A stretch of DNA of 39,953 nt. It comes from JBBSVE01 sp038233815 (GTDB taxonomy: Bacteria > Pseudomonadota > Alphaproteobacteria > Rhodobacterales > Rhodobacteraceae). How positions within the stretch are numbered: position 1 is the first letter of the stretch; each line of letters begins with the position of its first letter. The stretch covers positions 1-39,953 of the forward strand of contig JBBSVE010000007.1 in the NCBI GenBank assembly GCA_038233815.1, read 5' to 3'. The notes below the pieces were generated by a model that did no database searches, had not been told where the DNA came from, and worked only from the letters and a program-made list of their open reading frames with translations. The translations under genes and the position numbers were made by a program. Below are positions 32,038-39,953 of this stretch, piece after piece.

Positions 32038-32433
32038 TCAGCGCGCAGCGCGCAGCGCGTCGGCCTTGCGGCGCAGGTCATCCAGCCGGGCCGGATCTTC
32101 GACAGGGGTTTCGTCTGCATCGCGGCGGATCAGGGCTGCGGCGCGCAGGTCGTCCGCCCGCGTGGCCACGGCATCGCTCGCGGTCTGAGGCGCGAGCCCG
32201 CCCGCCGCTTTCGCGCGGAGCGTATCGGCCGCAGCCATTGCCCCCGCGCGGCCCGCATCGGCGCCGGGGTCGTCTGCGGCCTCGGCCACCAACGTCTCGA
32301 TCGGCGCGAGCGGGGGTGCGGATTGGCCGCGAAACGCCACCTGCCGCTGCGTGATCTCGGGAAAGCGCGTGCAGGCCGCCGCCGCGAGAAGGAGGATCAC
32401 CCTGACCGGGAGGCGGAGGGACAGGGCAGCCAT
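32038..32433 (-). CDS. Predicted small lipoprotein of unknown function
   Basis: A 131-residue protein with a short basic n-region, hydrophobic core and lipobox LAAAAC (Cys21), so probably a membrane-anchored lipoprotein. The mature part is Ala- and Arg/Asp-rich, predicted mostly helical (RADDLRAAALIRRD, RLDDLRRKADALRAAR) and possibly coiled-coil. I do not recognise the family. The weak ribosome site and 97-base gap to hom suggest it is a separate unit. Confidence 0.68.
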   Translation of the reverse strand: MAALSLRLPVRVILLLAAAACTRFPEITQRQVAFRGQSAPPLAPIETLVAEAADDPGADAGRAGAMAAADTLRAKAAGGLAPQTASDAVATRADDLRAAALIRRDADETPVEDPARLDDLRRKADALRAAR

Positions 32434-32590
32434 GGTCGGGTCCGATCGGGATTGGTTTGCGCGTCAAGCCTAGCCGTGCGTCGCCACGCGGACAAGCGGC
32501 ACCGCCAGGCGGGGAGGTTCCCTTTGCGATCGGCCTGTCGCCGGGGTAGGCGGAGGGCCCGAGGCGGGCGGCGGGGATGGGAGGATGGCG

Positions 32591-33076
32591 ATGCAGGACG
32601 GGAACGCGGACGGGCCGGTTCTGGCCACGCTGGGGGCCTCGCCCCTTCGGCGCATGACGGGGGTGGCGGTGGTCGGGTGCCTCGGCCTCTTTCTGGTCTG
32701 GCTCGCGATGACCGTGCCCGATGCGGGAGCGGGCTTCCGCGCGTTCATGATCGCGGGCGGGGGTCTGGCACTTTACTGTGCGTTGCGGCTCTGGCACGCA
32801 ACGGCAGCGCGGCTGGAGCTGACACCCGACATGCTGGGCGCATCGGACGGGCGCTGCCTTGCGCACACAGATGATATCCAGGCCGTATCGCGCGGCACCT
32901 TCGCCTTCAAGCCGTCGAACGGGTTCGTGCTGACACTGTCGGACCCGGGGGCGTTCGCGTGGGCGCCGGGCCTTTGGTGGCGAATCGGCCGGCGGGTCGG
33001 CGTGGGCGGCGTCACCGATCCCGCCTCGGGGCGCGCGCTGGCGGAACGGATCGCGCTTATCGTCGCGGAGCGGTGA
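32591..33076 (+). CDS. Small membrane protein with PH-like domain, unknown function
   Basis: A 161-residue protein with two adjacent hydrophobic segments (about 22-42 and 50-66) followed by a soluble domain whose beta-strand pattern (RLELTPDMLGASDGR, DIQAVSRGTFAFKPSNGFVLTL) resembles bacterial PH domains. I chose ATG at 32591 because GGAGG lies six bases upstream; ATG at 32585 overlaps that site. The next gene is convergent with only three bases between the stops. No function can be assigned. Confidence 0.72.
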   Translation: MQDGNADGPVLATLGASPLRRMTGVAVVGCLGLFLVWLAMTVPDAGAGFRAFMIAGGGLALYCALRLWHATAARLELTPDMLGASDGRCLAHTDDIQAVSRGTFAFKPSNGFVLTLSDPGAFAWAPGLWWRIGRRVGVGGVTDPASGRALAERIALIVAER

Positions 33077-33079
33077 CGC

Positions 33080-33655
33080 TCACGGACAGGGCAGGGACGT
33101 CAGGCAGACCTTCGGGATGAAGCGCGGCCGCATGACCTGAAACTCGTCGAACGTGCGCGGCGCAAAGCCGACCGGGATCGAGCCGACCATGCCCTCCCGG
33201 ATCGGCGGCTGGTAGTCGAGCGACGTCTCCACCAACAGGATGGATTCGAACGGCGACAGGATCGGCAGGCGGTCCTTTACGGCCGCGAGGCTCGCCGTGT
33301 CGCGTCCGGGCATCCGCCCGTTCGGAGAGTAGGACCATGATACTGCATAGGTCTTGGCACTGTCGTTCCAGGTGATGCTGGTCACGCGCAGACGGCTGTC
33401 GGCGGTGGGACCGATCAGGTAATTCTCGTAATCCGCCAGACCGTCGATATAGCTCTGGTCCACCGACCCCGGCGTGCGCGCCAGCGTGTCGGCCACGACG
33501 AAGGTCGCCTTCTGGACGACGTTCATCCGGGCGTAGATGTCCCAGTAGGAGAACATCGCGAGAAACGCCCAGATCAGGAGAGGGAAGGTCAGCACGAACT
33601 CGGTCGTGACGGTGCCGTCCTGGGACGAGGCAAAGGCGCGCAGATGCCGCCTCAT
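33080..33655 (-). CDS. TadE/TadG-type pilus assembly membrane protein
   Basis: A 191-residue single-pass protein with the TadE-like start DGTVTTEFVLTFPLLIWAFLAMFSYW (Glu19 within the membrane segment of about 17-38) and a periplasmic C-terminal domain. TadE-like pseudopilins take part in Flp/Tad pilus assembly and in related secretion. The start overlaps the upstream gene's stop (ATGA). It is the third gene of a three-gene leftward operon. Confidence 0.85.
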   Translation of the reverse strand: MRRHLRAFASSQDGTVTTEFVLTFPLLIWAFLAMFSYWDIYARMNVVQKATFVVADTLARTPGSVDQSYIDGLADYENYLIGPTADSRLRVTSITWNDSAKTYAVSWSYSPNGRMPGRDTASLAAVKDRLPILSPFESILLVETSLDYQPPIREGMVGSIPVGFAPRTFDEFQVMRPRFIPKVCLTSLPCP

Positions 33656-34179
33656 GGCTCGTTCACGAAGCCGGAGGTGGCGGTCACGAAATAGCCCCCG
33701 TCCGGGTCCTTCGGCAGGCCGAGCCCGATGCCCGTCGACGGAAACATCGCATCGAGCGTGACGCAAGCGCGGATCAGCATGACTTGATTCTTTGCGCCCA
33801 CGAACGGGTCCTGATCGGGCTTGATGGGCGCGGACCGGTCCACGCACCCGACCTCCGTTTCGGGAAATGTCCATCGGGCCATGTCGACCGGCGTCAGCTC
33901 GATCCGCAGAACGCCCGCGCAATCCTTGAACAGGATCGTGCGGCGGCAGACCTCGTCCTTCAGCGCCGCCATCGTGGGCTGGTGGATCAGGCCCACGCGC
34001 AGGTCGCGCACCATCATGTCGAGCCCGCGTTCCAGCGCCACCTTGCGGATCATGAATAGCCCGCTCTCGAACGACGCGAGGAAGGTGGCGATCAGCACCG
34101 GCACCACCAGCACGAACTCCAGCGACGCGGTGCCGCTGTCGGCCCGGCAGAACCGGCGCACGCTGCGGCGCACGCTCAC
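33652..34179 (-). CDS. TadE-like pilus assembly protein
   Basis: A 175-residue TadE-family protein: basic n-region, then DSGTASLEFVLVVPVLIATFLASFESGLF with Glu21 inside the membrane segment, and a periplasmic domain containing Cys pairs (EVCRRTILFKDCAG). Its start overlaps the stop of the VWA gene and its stop overlaps the next start, so all three are coupled. No prepilin peptidase or secretion ATPase is in the window. Confidence 0.88.
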   Translation of the reverse strand: MSVRRSVRRFCRADSGTASLEFVLVVPVLIATFLASFESGLFMIRKVALERGLDMMVRDLRVGLIHQPTMAALKDEVCRRTILFKDCAGVLRIELTPVDMARWTFPETEVGCVDRSAPIKPDQDPFVGAKNQVMLIRACVTLDAMFPSTGIGLGLPKDPDGGYFVTATSGFVNEP

Positions 34180-35684
34180 TGCGTCAGCCTAAGCTGGCGG
34201 ATGTTGCGCGCGATCACGGCAAAGGCGTCCCGGATCTGGTTGTCGGACTGGTCGACGGAAAAGAACATTGCAGGATCGCTCGCGCAGTCGCGCATCTGGC
34301 CCTGCGCCGTCGCGTTGGCGTTGAAGGCGATGGTGAAAACGATCACGCCCTTGGCCTTGGCGAGGTTGCACTGTTTCTTGAAATTGCCCACATTAATCGC
34401 GGCATTGCTCAGCGTCGTCTGCCCGTTGCCGGAGGGCTGGTTGTCCAGCTCCTTCACTCCGTTCCAGTTGTCGTAGTCGATCCCGTCCTTCGTGTCCGGA
34501 TCCTCGACCTCGACCATCACCGTCTCGTTCTTGCCGGTCTTGGGGTTCTTCCGCGTGGTGGCGTTCGGCACCGTCTCGTTGTCGAGCGCGTCAGGGTCGG
34601 GATCGACGAGCCCGGTATGTTTCGGGCGGACCTGTTCGGTGATCGCCCCGTCGGTCATCACCACCATGTATTTCTTCACGTCCGAACCGGGGGTGATGGA
34701 CCAGTCCAGCGGGCGGTTGGCGAACTGGGACGGAACCTGGTTGCCCGACAGGGCCCCGAACGTGGCTCGCGTCGCGGGGTTCAGGAGCATCAGGCCGTAT
34801 TTCACTCCTGTCTGCGTGCCGGTCCCGTCATGGAGGCGAATGCCGTCGACGAACGCGTTGAGCTTGGCGGGATCGTTCTGCGCGATCAGGATCGCGCTGT
34901 TGTCCGTGGGGCACCAGCCCCAGTTCATCGTCGCCTTGTCGATCGTCCATTTCATGAAATGCGGCACCTGATCGTGGGCGCTCGACGGCTCCGCCACGGT
35001 CTGGTAGTCAGCGCCCGAAAGCTCGATGCACGACGACTGGTCCTGCACCCGCACACCGCCGTAGCGCGTGAAGAGCAGCGGCCCCACATTCACCATGCCG
35101 GCATAGGGCACGATGTTGATCGAGGTGGTCGTGGCCGCATCGCCGTCCAGAACGGTCGCGAAGAATTCCTTCGCCGCGACCCGCAGCTTGCCGATCTGGT
35201 TGCCCTCGCGCATCGAGCCGGAGATGTCGAGCACGAGGCTGATCTCGATGTTGCTGACGCTCTCCTCGGCCGAGCCGCCGACGGAGGCCGAAAGATCGTC
35301 GATCCCGAACATCTTCATGAAGATCGTCTTCACGTCCGTCGCGGCGGTGCCCTGCACGCGTCGGCTGCTGAGCGTGGATTGCCATGTCACGTCGACAAGA
35401 CTGCTCTGCAGGCCTGCCTTCTGAAAATAGTCGTTCACCACGGCATCGGCGGGGCGGGTCTGCTTAAGGCTTGCCGCCGCGATGAGGGATCGGTCCATCG
35501 TCTGCTGGATCCGGGTGCGGGACTGTTCGAACCGCATGAAGTCGACGGCCATGCCGCCGATCATCACCATCAGGACAAACATGAAGAGAGTCAGCGCGAT
35601 CGCTCCGCCCTCCTCGCCCCGCCAGAACCGAACAAGCGTCGGCGGCGCGCGCCGCACGGATCGGAGGAGGAAAGCACCAGGCAT
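34176..35684 (-). CDS. TadG-like protein with von Willebrand A domain
   Basis: A 502-residue protein with an N-terminal TadE/TadG-like membrane segment (GGAIALTLFMFVLMVMIGGM, about 27-46) and a large extracytoplasmic VWA domain. The MIDAS metal site begins LDISGSM (Asp153, Ser155, Ser157); further VWA landmarks are YMVVMTDGAI and the closing VIVFTIAFNA. Such proteins (TadG type) are tied to Tad pili and adhesion. The start at 35684 has AAGGA upstream; the longer open frame to 35861 would cover the gdh promoter region. First gene of the operon, divergent from gdh. Confidence 0.9.
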   Translation of the reverse strand: MPGAFLLRSVRRAPPTLVRFWRGEEGGAIALTLFMFVLMVMIGGMAVDFMRFEQSRTRIQQTMDRSLIAAASLKQTRPADAVVNDYFQKAGLQSSLVDVTWQSTLSSRRVQGTAATDVKTIFMKMFGIDDLSASVGGSAEESVSNIEISLVLDISGSMREGNQIGKLRVAAKEFFATVLDGDAATTTSINIVPYAGMVNVGPLLFTRYGGVRVQDQSSCIELSGADYQTVAEPSSAHDQVPHFMKWTIDKATMNWGWCPTDNSAILIAQNDPAKLNAFVDGIRLHDGTGTQTGVKYGLMLLNPATRATFGALSGNQVPSQFANRPLDWSITPGSDVKKYMVVMTDGAITEQVRPKHTGLVDPDPDALDNETVPNATTRKNPKTGKNETVMVEVEDPDTKDGIDYDNWNGVKELDNQPSGNGQTTLSNAAINVGNFKKQCNLAKAKGVIVFTIAFNANATAQGQMRDCASDPAMFFSVDQSDNQIRDAFAVIARNIRQLRLTQ

Positions 35685-35905
35685 GAGATGTCCTTCACGC
35701 GGCCCCGCGGGCCTGCCGCCGGAGGAGTCCGGGCCGCACCCACTTTCTAGTCCGCCAATGCGCCCGATTTGTGGCGCGACCTTGCAAAAACGGTCGGTCG
35801 GTCCCCAAGCACACATTCTGTGGTGAAAGATCGCGCAAGCCGCGCTACGGTCGCCCGACACGGGGGGCGGACAGGCCCGCCCCGGCCAACACGAGAGGAC
35901 TACAG

Positions 35906-37336
35906 ATGCACGCCGCCGGTGAACCGAGCTTTCGCGATTCCGTCGATCTCATGTTCGATCGCGCCACGGCGCTGATGGATCTGGGCCCTGGCCTCCAGCA
36001 GAAGATCAAGGTCTGTAACTCCACCTACACGGTGCGCTTCGGGGTGCGCCTGCGTGGCAAGATCGAAACCTTCACCGGCTACCGCTCCGTTCATTCCGAA
36101 CATATGGAACCGGTGAAGGGCGGCATCCGCTACGCCCTCTCGGTGAGCCAGAACGAGGTCGAGGCGCTGGCCGCGCTCATGTCCTACAAATGTGCGTTGG
36201 TGGAGACCCCGTTTGGCGGCTCGAAGGGCGGGCTCTGCATCGACCCGCGCGCATGGGACGCGTCCGAGCTGGAGGCGATCACCCGGCGCTTCGCCTACGA
36301 GCTCATCAAGCGCGACCTGATTCACCCCGCGCAGAACGTCCCCGCCCCGGACATGGGCACCGGAGAGCGCGAGATGGCCTGGATCGCCGACCAGTATGCG
36401 CGGATGAACACCAGTGACATCAACGCAAAGGCCTGCGTCACCGGAAAGCCGCCCCACGCGGGCGGCATCCAGGGCCGGGTGGAGGCGACCGGCCGCGGCG
36501 TGCAATATGCTCTGCGCGAGTTCTTCCGCTACCCCGAGGACGTGGCGCGCGCGGGCCTTTCGGGCGGCCTCGACGGCAAACGGATCGTCGTCCAGGGGCT
36601 TGGCAACGTGGGCTATCACGCAGCGAAGTTCCTGTCGGAGGAGGACGGTGCCAAAGTCACCGCCGTGATCGAATGGAATGGGGCGGTCGAGGACGATACC
36701 GGCATCGACATCGAGGCTCTGCGCCAACACATCACCAAGACCGGATCGTGCGAAGGTTTCGGCAAGGGTACGTTCCATGCCAACGGTGCCGCGCTTCTGG
36801 AAAAGGCCTGCGACGTGCTGATCCCCGCCGCGATGGAAGGCACGATCAACCTCGGCAATGCAGAGCGCGTCCAGGCTCCCCTGATCATCGAGGCCGCAAA
36901 CGGCCCGATCACGTACGGCGCGGACGAGATCCTGCGCAAAAAAGGCTGCGTCATCATTCCTGACATGTATGCCAATGCGGGCGGCGTGACCGTCTCCTAC
37001 TTTGAATGGGTAAAGAATCTCAGCCATATCCGCTTCGGCCGCATGCAGCGCCGCGCGGAGGAGGCCCGCCACGACCTCCTGGTGACCGAACTCGAACGCC
37101 TGTCGGCCGATCGTGGGCTCGGCTGGACCCTCTCGCCCGGCTTCAAGGACAAGTACCTCAAAGGCGCGGGGGAACTGGAACTCGTCCGCTCTGGTCTCGA
37201 CGACACGATGCGGACCGCCTATCAGGCCATGCGGGAGATCTGGCACGCCCGCCCCGATGTCGAGGATCTCCGCGTCGCCGCCTACATCGTCTCGATCAGC
37301 CGCATCGCATCGAGCTACCAGTCGAAAGGCCTGTAA
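35906..37336 (+). CDS. Glu/Leu/Phe/Val-type glutamate dehydrogenase
   Basis: A 476-residue catabolic-type glutamate dehydrogenase interconverting glutamate and 2-oxoglutarate. Motifs: EPVKGGIRYA and CALVETPFGGSKGGL (active-site Lys residues), NVPAPDMGTGEREM, the Rossmann motif GLGNVGYHAA (about 233-242), and IIEAANGPIT. Length fits hexameric GDH. ATG at 35906 is preceded by GAGAGGAC. Glutamate made by 5-oxoprolinase or amino-acid turnover could be oxidised here. NAD versus NADP use cannot be set with certainty. An AT-rich island begins directly after its stop. Confidence 0.95.
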   Translation: MHAAGEPSFRDSVDLMFDRATALMDLGPGLQQKIKVCNSTYTVRFGVRLRGKIETFTGYRSVHSEHMEPVKGGIRYALSVSQNEVEALAALMSYKCALVETPFGGSKGGLCIDPRAWDASELEAITRRFAYELIKRDLIHPAQNVPAPDMGTGEREMAWIADQYARMNTSDINAKACVTGKPPHAGGIQGRVEATGRGVQYALREFFRYPEDVARAGLSGGLDGKRIVVQGLGNVGYHAAKFLSEEDGAKVTAVIEWNGAVEDDTGIDIEALRQHITKTGSCEGFGKGTFHANGAALLEKACDVLIPAAMEGTINLGNAERVQAPLIIEAANGPITYGADEILRKKGCVIIPDMYANAGGVTVSYFEWVKNLSHIRFGRMQRRAEEARHDLLVTELERLSADRGLGWTLSPGFKDKYLKGAGELELVRSGLDDTMRTAYQAMREIWHARPDVEDLRVAAYIVSISRIASSYQSKGL

Positions 37337-37346
37337 TAGTTAAGCC

Positions 37347-37490
37347 ATGAGTAAGACCTTGGGAAAAAAGGAACCTATAGGCTCGGATACAATCATAGGA
37401 CCTTGGGATCGATCAATCATAAGTGCTAGAGATCTACCCCGCGTGGTCCTTTCTGAAGAACGATCTGAACCGAAACAGGAGTTTTCGTGA
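37347..37490 (+). CDS. Short ORF (47 codons) in frame with the downstream HEPN-like gene
   Basis: ATG at 37347 opens 47 codons ending in TGA at 37488-37490. The peptide contains TIIGPWDRSIISARD and ends SEPKQEFS. It has no ribosome site and begins four bases after an in-frame TAA (37341-37343), itself just past the gdh stop. The same frame then continues without a stop (TVAYFIELKTPIACSGDI...) into the gene starting at 37545. It is either a real upstream fragment of one 342-codon gene broken by a single TGA, or a chance opening; the evidence does not settle this. Confidence 0.4.
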   Translation: MSKTLGKKEPIGSDTIIGPWDRSIISARDLPRVVLSEERSEPKQEFS

Positions 37491-37544
37491 ACAGTAGCCT
37501 ATTTTATTGAGCTCAAGACGCCAATTGCTTGTTCGGGAGATATA

Positions 37545-38375
37545 TTGAACCCAGTCTATTTTGGAGGGGTGGCGGTTTGTCCTCCGTTTGAATGGCCAGT
37601 TTCTCGATTTACAACTGAAGGATGTAGAGACGTAATAGCAGCTAGTGGTTCATTGTATTTTCCGAACGAGGATGCCATTAATCTTTCGGGTGTTCCGCCT
37701 CGAGCAAACTATGGCAAAAGCGCCAAGCTTTGTACCGGACTAAGGATCAATGAGGATCCGGGGGCTTTTTACGATCCAAAAATGAATTATTTTCTGGGAT
37801 TGATAAGAGAATACACCCATCAATGGTGGATAACGACCGGACAGGATATTTTTGACCTAGGGCCACGATTTGGGACAAGACTTGATATTACGGGAAGTAT
37901 CACGAAATGTGTTCCGGATATCTCGAATGAGCATCGTCTCCCATGGTTTCCTACCTTCAGTCGTCAGACCACGATATCTATCGAGGCGCCACTTGATCAA
38001 GAGATTTGGTCAAAAATCGAAATGCGTGCGCAGTCAGGTCTTCCGCTTGAAAGAGCAACCCAATTTTCGCACGATGCATTTGGAAGTTACTTTGGATTTA
38101 GGGATGAAGCCTGTATCCTCCAAATTTGTATTGCTCTCGAGATAATGGAGATAAAGACACGGACCCTGAAAGGGCGCCCAACAAAAGACTACGGAGATCA
38201 GTTATTAAGAGGGTCACATATCTGGCGAGCTGAGGATCGCTACTTGATAAAGTCTATATTTTCTGATAGAAGAAACATTGCGCATGGAAAGTCACCACCT
38301 AACCTCGGGAAGAACAAGGAGGTTATAGTGGAATACATTAAGTTGCTTGAACGAAACTATAGATATTTTCTTTAG
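37545..38375 (+). CDS. Orphan AT-rich gene, HEPN-like C-terminal domain
   Basis: A 276-residue protein I do not recognise as a named family. The N-terminal about 170 residues look beta-rich (for example RFGTRLDITGSI, RQTTISIEAPLDQEI). The last 100 residues look helical, with an R-x4-H motif in DRRNIAHGKS (Arg242, His247) between two helices, as in HEPN/ApeA-like RNase domains of phage-defence and toxin proteins. The start is TTG at 37545 with GGGAG five bases upstream; the frame stays open upstream to the TGA at 37488-37490. Base composition is clearly AT-richer than all neighbours (roughly low-to-mid 40s percent GC by eye), suggesting recent acquisition between gdh and msrB. A defence role is inference only. 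Confidence 0.65.
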   Translation: MNPVYFGGVAVCPPFEWPVSRFTTEGCRDVIAASGSLYFPNEDAINLSGVPPRANYGKSAKLCTGLRINEDPGAFYDPKMNYFLGLIREYTHQWWITTGQDIFDLGPRFGTRLDITGSITKCVPDISNEHRLPWFPTFSRQTTISIEAPLDQEIWSKIEMRAQSGLPLERATQFSHDAFGSYFGFRDEACILQICIALEIMEIKTRTLKGRPTKDYGDQLLRGSHIWRAEDRYLIKSIFSDRRNIAHGKSPPNLGKNKEVIVEYIKLLERNYRYFL

Positions 38376-38471
38376 CATTTTTCAAAATACCAGTGGGACG
38401 ATGTAATTATGGCATGAAGGATTTTTTGGCTTGCCACCACCTTATCTCGACCATTTCTCCATGCTTTTCTG

Positions 38472-38960
38472 CTAGTAGGTCGTTTCAAACGTCATCGCCA
38501 GCGCATTCATGCAATAGCGCTTTCCGGCAGGCTTTGGACCGTCGTCGAACACATGCCCCAGATGTCCGCCGCAGCGGCGGCAATGGACCTCCGTGCGACG
38601 CGAGAAGAACGAATTGTCGGCTTTCGTCCCCACCGCCCCGGGCAGCGGTGCGGTGAAGCTGGGCCAGCCGGTGCCGCTCTCGAACTTCGCCTGCGATGCA
38701 TAGACTGGTAGGGCGCAGCCCGCGCAAGAATAGGTGCCCACCCGGTGCTCGTCGTTGAGGGCGGAGGATTCGCCCATCAGGCTGCCGGTATGGGCCTTTT
38801 CGGTCGCGGCCTCGCGCAGGACGGCATAGCGGGCGGGCGTCAGGATCCGCTTCCACTGGGCGGGGCTGTGCGTCACTTCAAAGGCTGCGGCAAAGACAGG
38901 GGCGGTCATGAGGCTGCCTGCGGCAGCGGCGGTCGTGAGGAACGTGCGGCGATTGATCAT
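38472..38960 (-). CDS. msrB: Exported peptide-methionine (R)-S-oxide reductase
   Basis: A 162-residue MsrB that reduces methionine-R-sulfoxide. Zinc cysteines fit CAGC and CRRC; SGTGWPSF is the substrate site; the catalytic Cys150 is in KRYCMNALAM. The N-terminus MINRRTFLTTAAAAGSLMTAPVFA is a signal with a twin-arginine-like NRRTFL, so the enzyme should work in the periplasm, repairing exported proteins. Start at 38960 has GGAGAC six bases upstream. The stop borders the AT-rich island. Confidence 0.93.
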   Translation of the reverse strand: MINRRTFLTTAAAAGSLMTAPVFAAAFEVTHSPAQWKRILTPARYAVLREAATEKAHTGSLMGESSALNDEHRVGTYSCAGCALPVYASQAKFESGTGWPSFTAPLPGAVGTKADNSFFSRRTEVHCRRCGGHLGHVFDDGPKPAGKRYCMNALAMTFETTY

Positions 38961-39165
38961 GTCTGTCTCCTTTGGCCGGAAGTTACCTGGCATCATGGCA
39001 GGAAGTTGCACGCGGCACCGTTAATTCGGCGCGACATGACAGGGATGTGACCTCATGCAGCGGGATGGGATGGCGCTTGATCCGCCCGCGCAAACCCGGT
39101 TGACTGTGTCCCGAACGGTCCTGCCCGGAAGCGGGCTCCGGGGTCCGGCCAGACGGAGCTTTACC

Positions 39166-39953
39166 ATGCGCTATTCCGGTCTCAGGGTCATCGCGGAGGG
39201 GCTCACGGGCAACCGGGGCTGGAGGCCGGCATGGCGCTCGCCCGAACCCCGCGCCGAATACGACGCCATCGTGATCGGCGGTGGCGGGCATGGGTTGGCC
39301 ACGGCCTACTATCTTGCGAGGAACCACGGGCTCACCAACGTCGCGGTGCTGGAAAAGGGGTGGCTCGGTTCCGGCAACATCGGGCGCAACACGACCATCG
39401 TGCGGGCAAACTACTTCCTGCCGGGCAACTCGGAGTTCTATTCCCATTCCCTCAAGCTTTGGGAGGGGCTGGAGGCGGAGCTGAACTACAACGTGATGCA
39501 TTCGCAACGCGGCCACATGATCCTCTTTCATTCCGACGGCCAGCGCGACGCGGCTGTGCGGCGCGGCAATGCGATGATCAATCAGGGCGACGACGCCGTG
39601 CTCTACGACCGCGAGGGGGTGCGCGAGATGCTGCCCTATCTGGATTTCGAGCAGGCGCGGTTCCCGATCTACGGCGGGCTCTTTCATCCGAGGGGTGGGA
39701 CGGCGCGTCACGATGCGGTGGCATGGGGCTATGCGCGCGCGGCCGACCGGCGCGGCGTGGACCTGATCCAGAACTGCGAGGTGACGGGCATCGACGTGGA
39801 GGGCGGGCGCGTGACCGGCGTGCAGACCTCGCGCGGGGCGATCCGGGCAAGGAAGGTGGGGATCGTGGTCGCTGGGCGCTCCGGGCAGGTGGCGGCGATG
39901 GCGGGCATGCGCCTGCCGGTCGAGAGCCATGTCCTCCAAGCCTTTGTGACGGA
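39166..39953 (+). CDS. soxB: Sarcosine oxidase beta subunit, 5' part
   Basis: The first 262 codons of the large FAD subunit of heterotetrameric sarcosine oxidase, which oxidatively demethylates sarcosine to glycine; the gene runs off the window. Motifs: RAWRS-like WRPAWRSPEPR, the FAD site YDAIVIGGGGHGLATAYYLA (33-52), LEKGWLGSGNIGRNTT and SLKLWEGLEAELNYNVM. The full protein is normally about 415 residues. ATG at 39166 has GGAG seven bases upstream. The 205 bases before it show no clear promoter beyond a TTGACT at about 39102. Sarcosine is the late intermediate of glycine betaine breakdown, so this gene continues the carnitine-to-betaine route. Confidence 0.94.
   Translation, partial: MRYSGLRVIAEGLTGNRGWRPAWRSPEPRAEYDAIVIGGGGHGLATAYYLARNHGLTNVAVLEKGWLGSGNIGRNTTIVRANYFLPGNSEFYSHSLKLWEGLEAELNYNVMHSQRGHMILFHSDGQRDAAVRRGNAMINQGDDAVLYDREGVREMLPYLDFEQARFPIYGGLFHPRGGTARHDAVAWGYARAADRRGVDLIQNCEVTGIDVEGGRVTGVQTSRGAIRARKVGIVVAGRSGQVAAMAGMRLPVESHVLQAFVT

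Overview
The window is high-GC DNA (about two thirds G+C by eye) from an alphaproteobacterium, most likely a Rhodobacteraceae / Roseobacter-group member. This is inferred from the hom-glpX-recJ order, SoxB-type sarcosine oxidase, carnitine and choline-sulfate catabolism, Tat-exported peptide-type binding proteins, and a GGATATTT...GACAGAAAAAG intergenic element that I associate with this family. No rRNA, CRISPR array or transposase was seen.

Layout. (1) 1-8.5 kb: the 3' end of an M3 oligopeptidase gene, then a carnitine locus. A divergent GlxA/CdhR-type regulator faces a plus-strand run of BKACE (cdhC type), carnitine 3-dehydrogenase fused to a thioesterase (cdhA-cdhB type), acyl-CoA dehydrogenase, an NDP-forming acyl-CoA ligase and CaiD. 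Together they can be read as gamma-butyrobetaine -> CoA ester -> crotonobetainyl-CoA -> carnitinyl-CoA -> carnitine -> dehydrocarnitine -> glycine betaine. (2) 8.5-18.4 kb, minus strand: CocE-type hydrolase, two paralogous Tat-exported binding proteins, two permeases, a double ATPase and a phosphodiesterase, forming one presumed uptake-and-hydrolysis operon. (3) 18.5-22.1 kb: choline sulfatase, an SRPBCC protein and a GMC oxidoreductase. (4) 22.2-24.7 kb: 5-oxoprolinase pxpB-pxpC-pxpA. (5) 24.7-32.4 kb, minus strand, mostly housekeeping: lytic transglycosylase, MFS exporter, DUF1289 protein, tRNA-Glu, recJ, glpX, hom and a lipoprotein. (6) 32.6-35.7 kb: a small membrane protein and a TadE/TadE/VWA pilus-type operon. 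(7) 35.9-37.3 kb: glutamate dehydrogenase. (8) 37.34-38.4 kb: a visibly AT-richer island with an orphan HEPN-like gene and, in the same frame upstream, a short ORF separated from it by a single TGA. (9) 38.5-39.95 kb: exported MsrB and the 5' part of soxB, cut by the window edge.

The common theme of regions 1-3 and 9 is use of quaternary-amine osmolytes (carnitine or butyrobetaine, choline-O-sulfate, possibly other choline or carnitine esters) feeding glycine betaine and sarcosine breakdown. The most unusual non-coding structure is a six-copy composite element (GC hairpin + small hairpin + conserved box) between genes in the first 18.4 kb. One copy is translated as the C-terminal tail of CaiD, and two copies face each other around a 125-bp spacer that holds an 11-bp perfect hairpin. 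No stretch longer than 300 bases lacks a gene.
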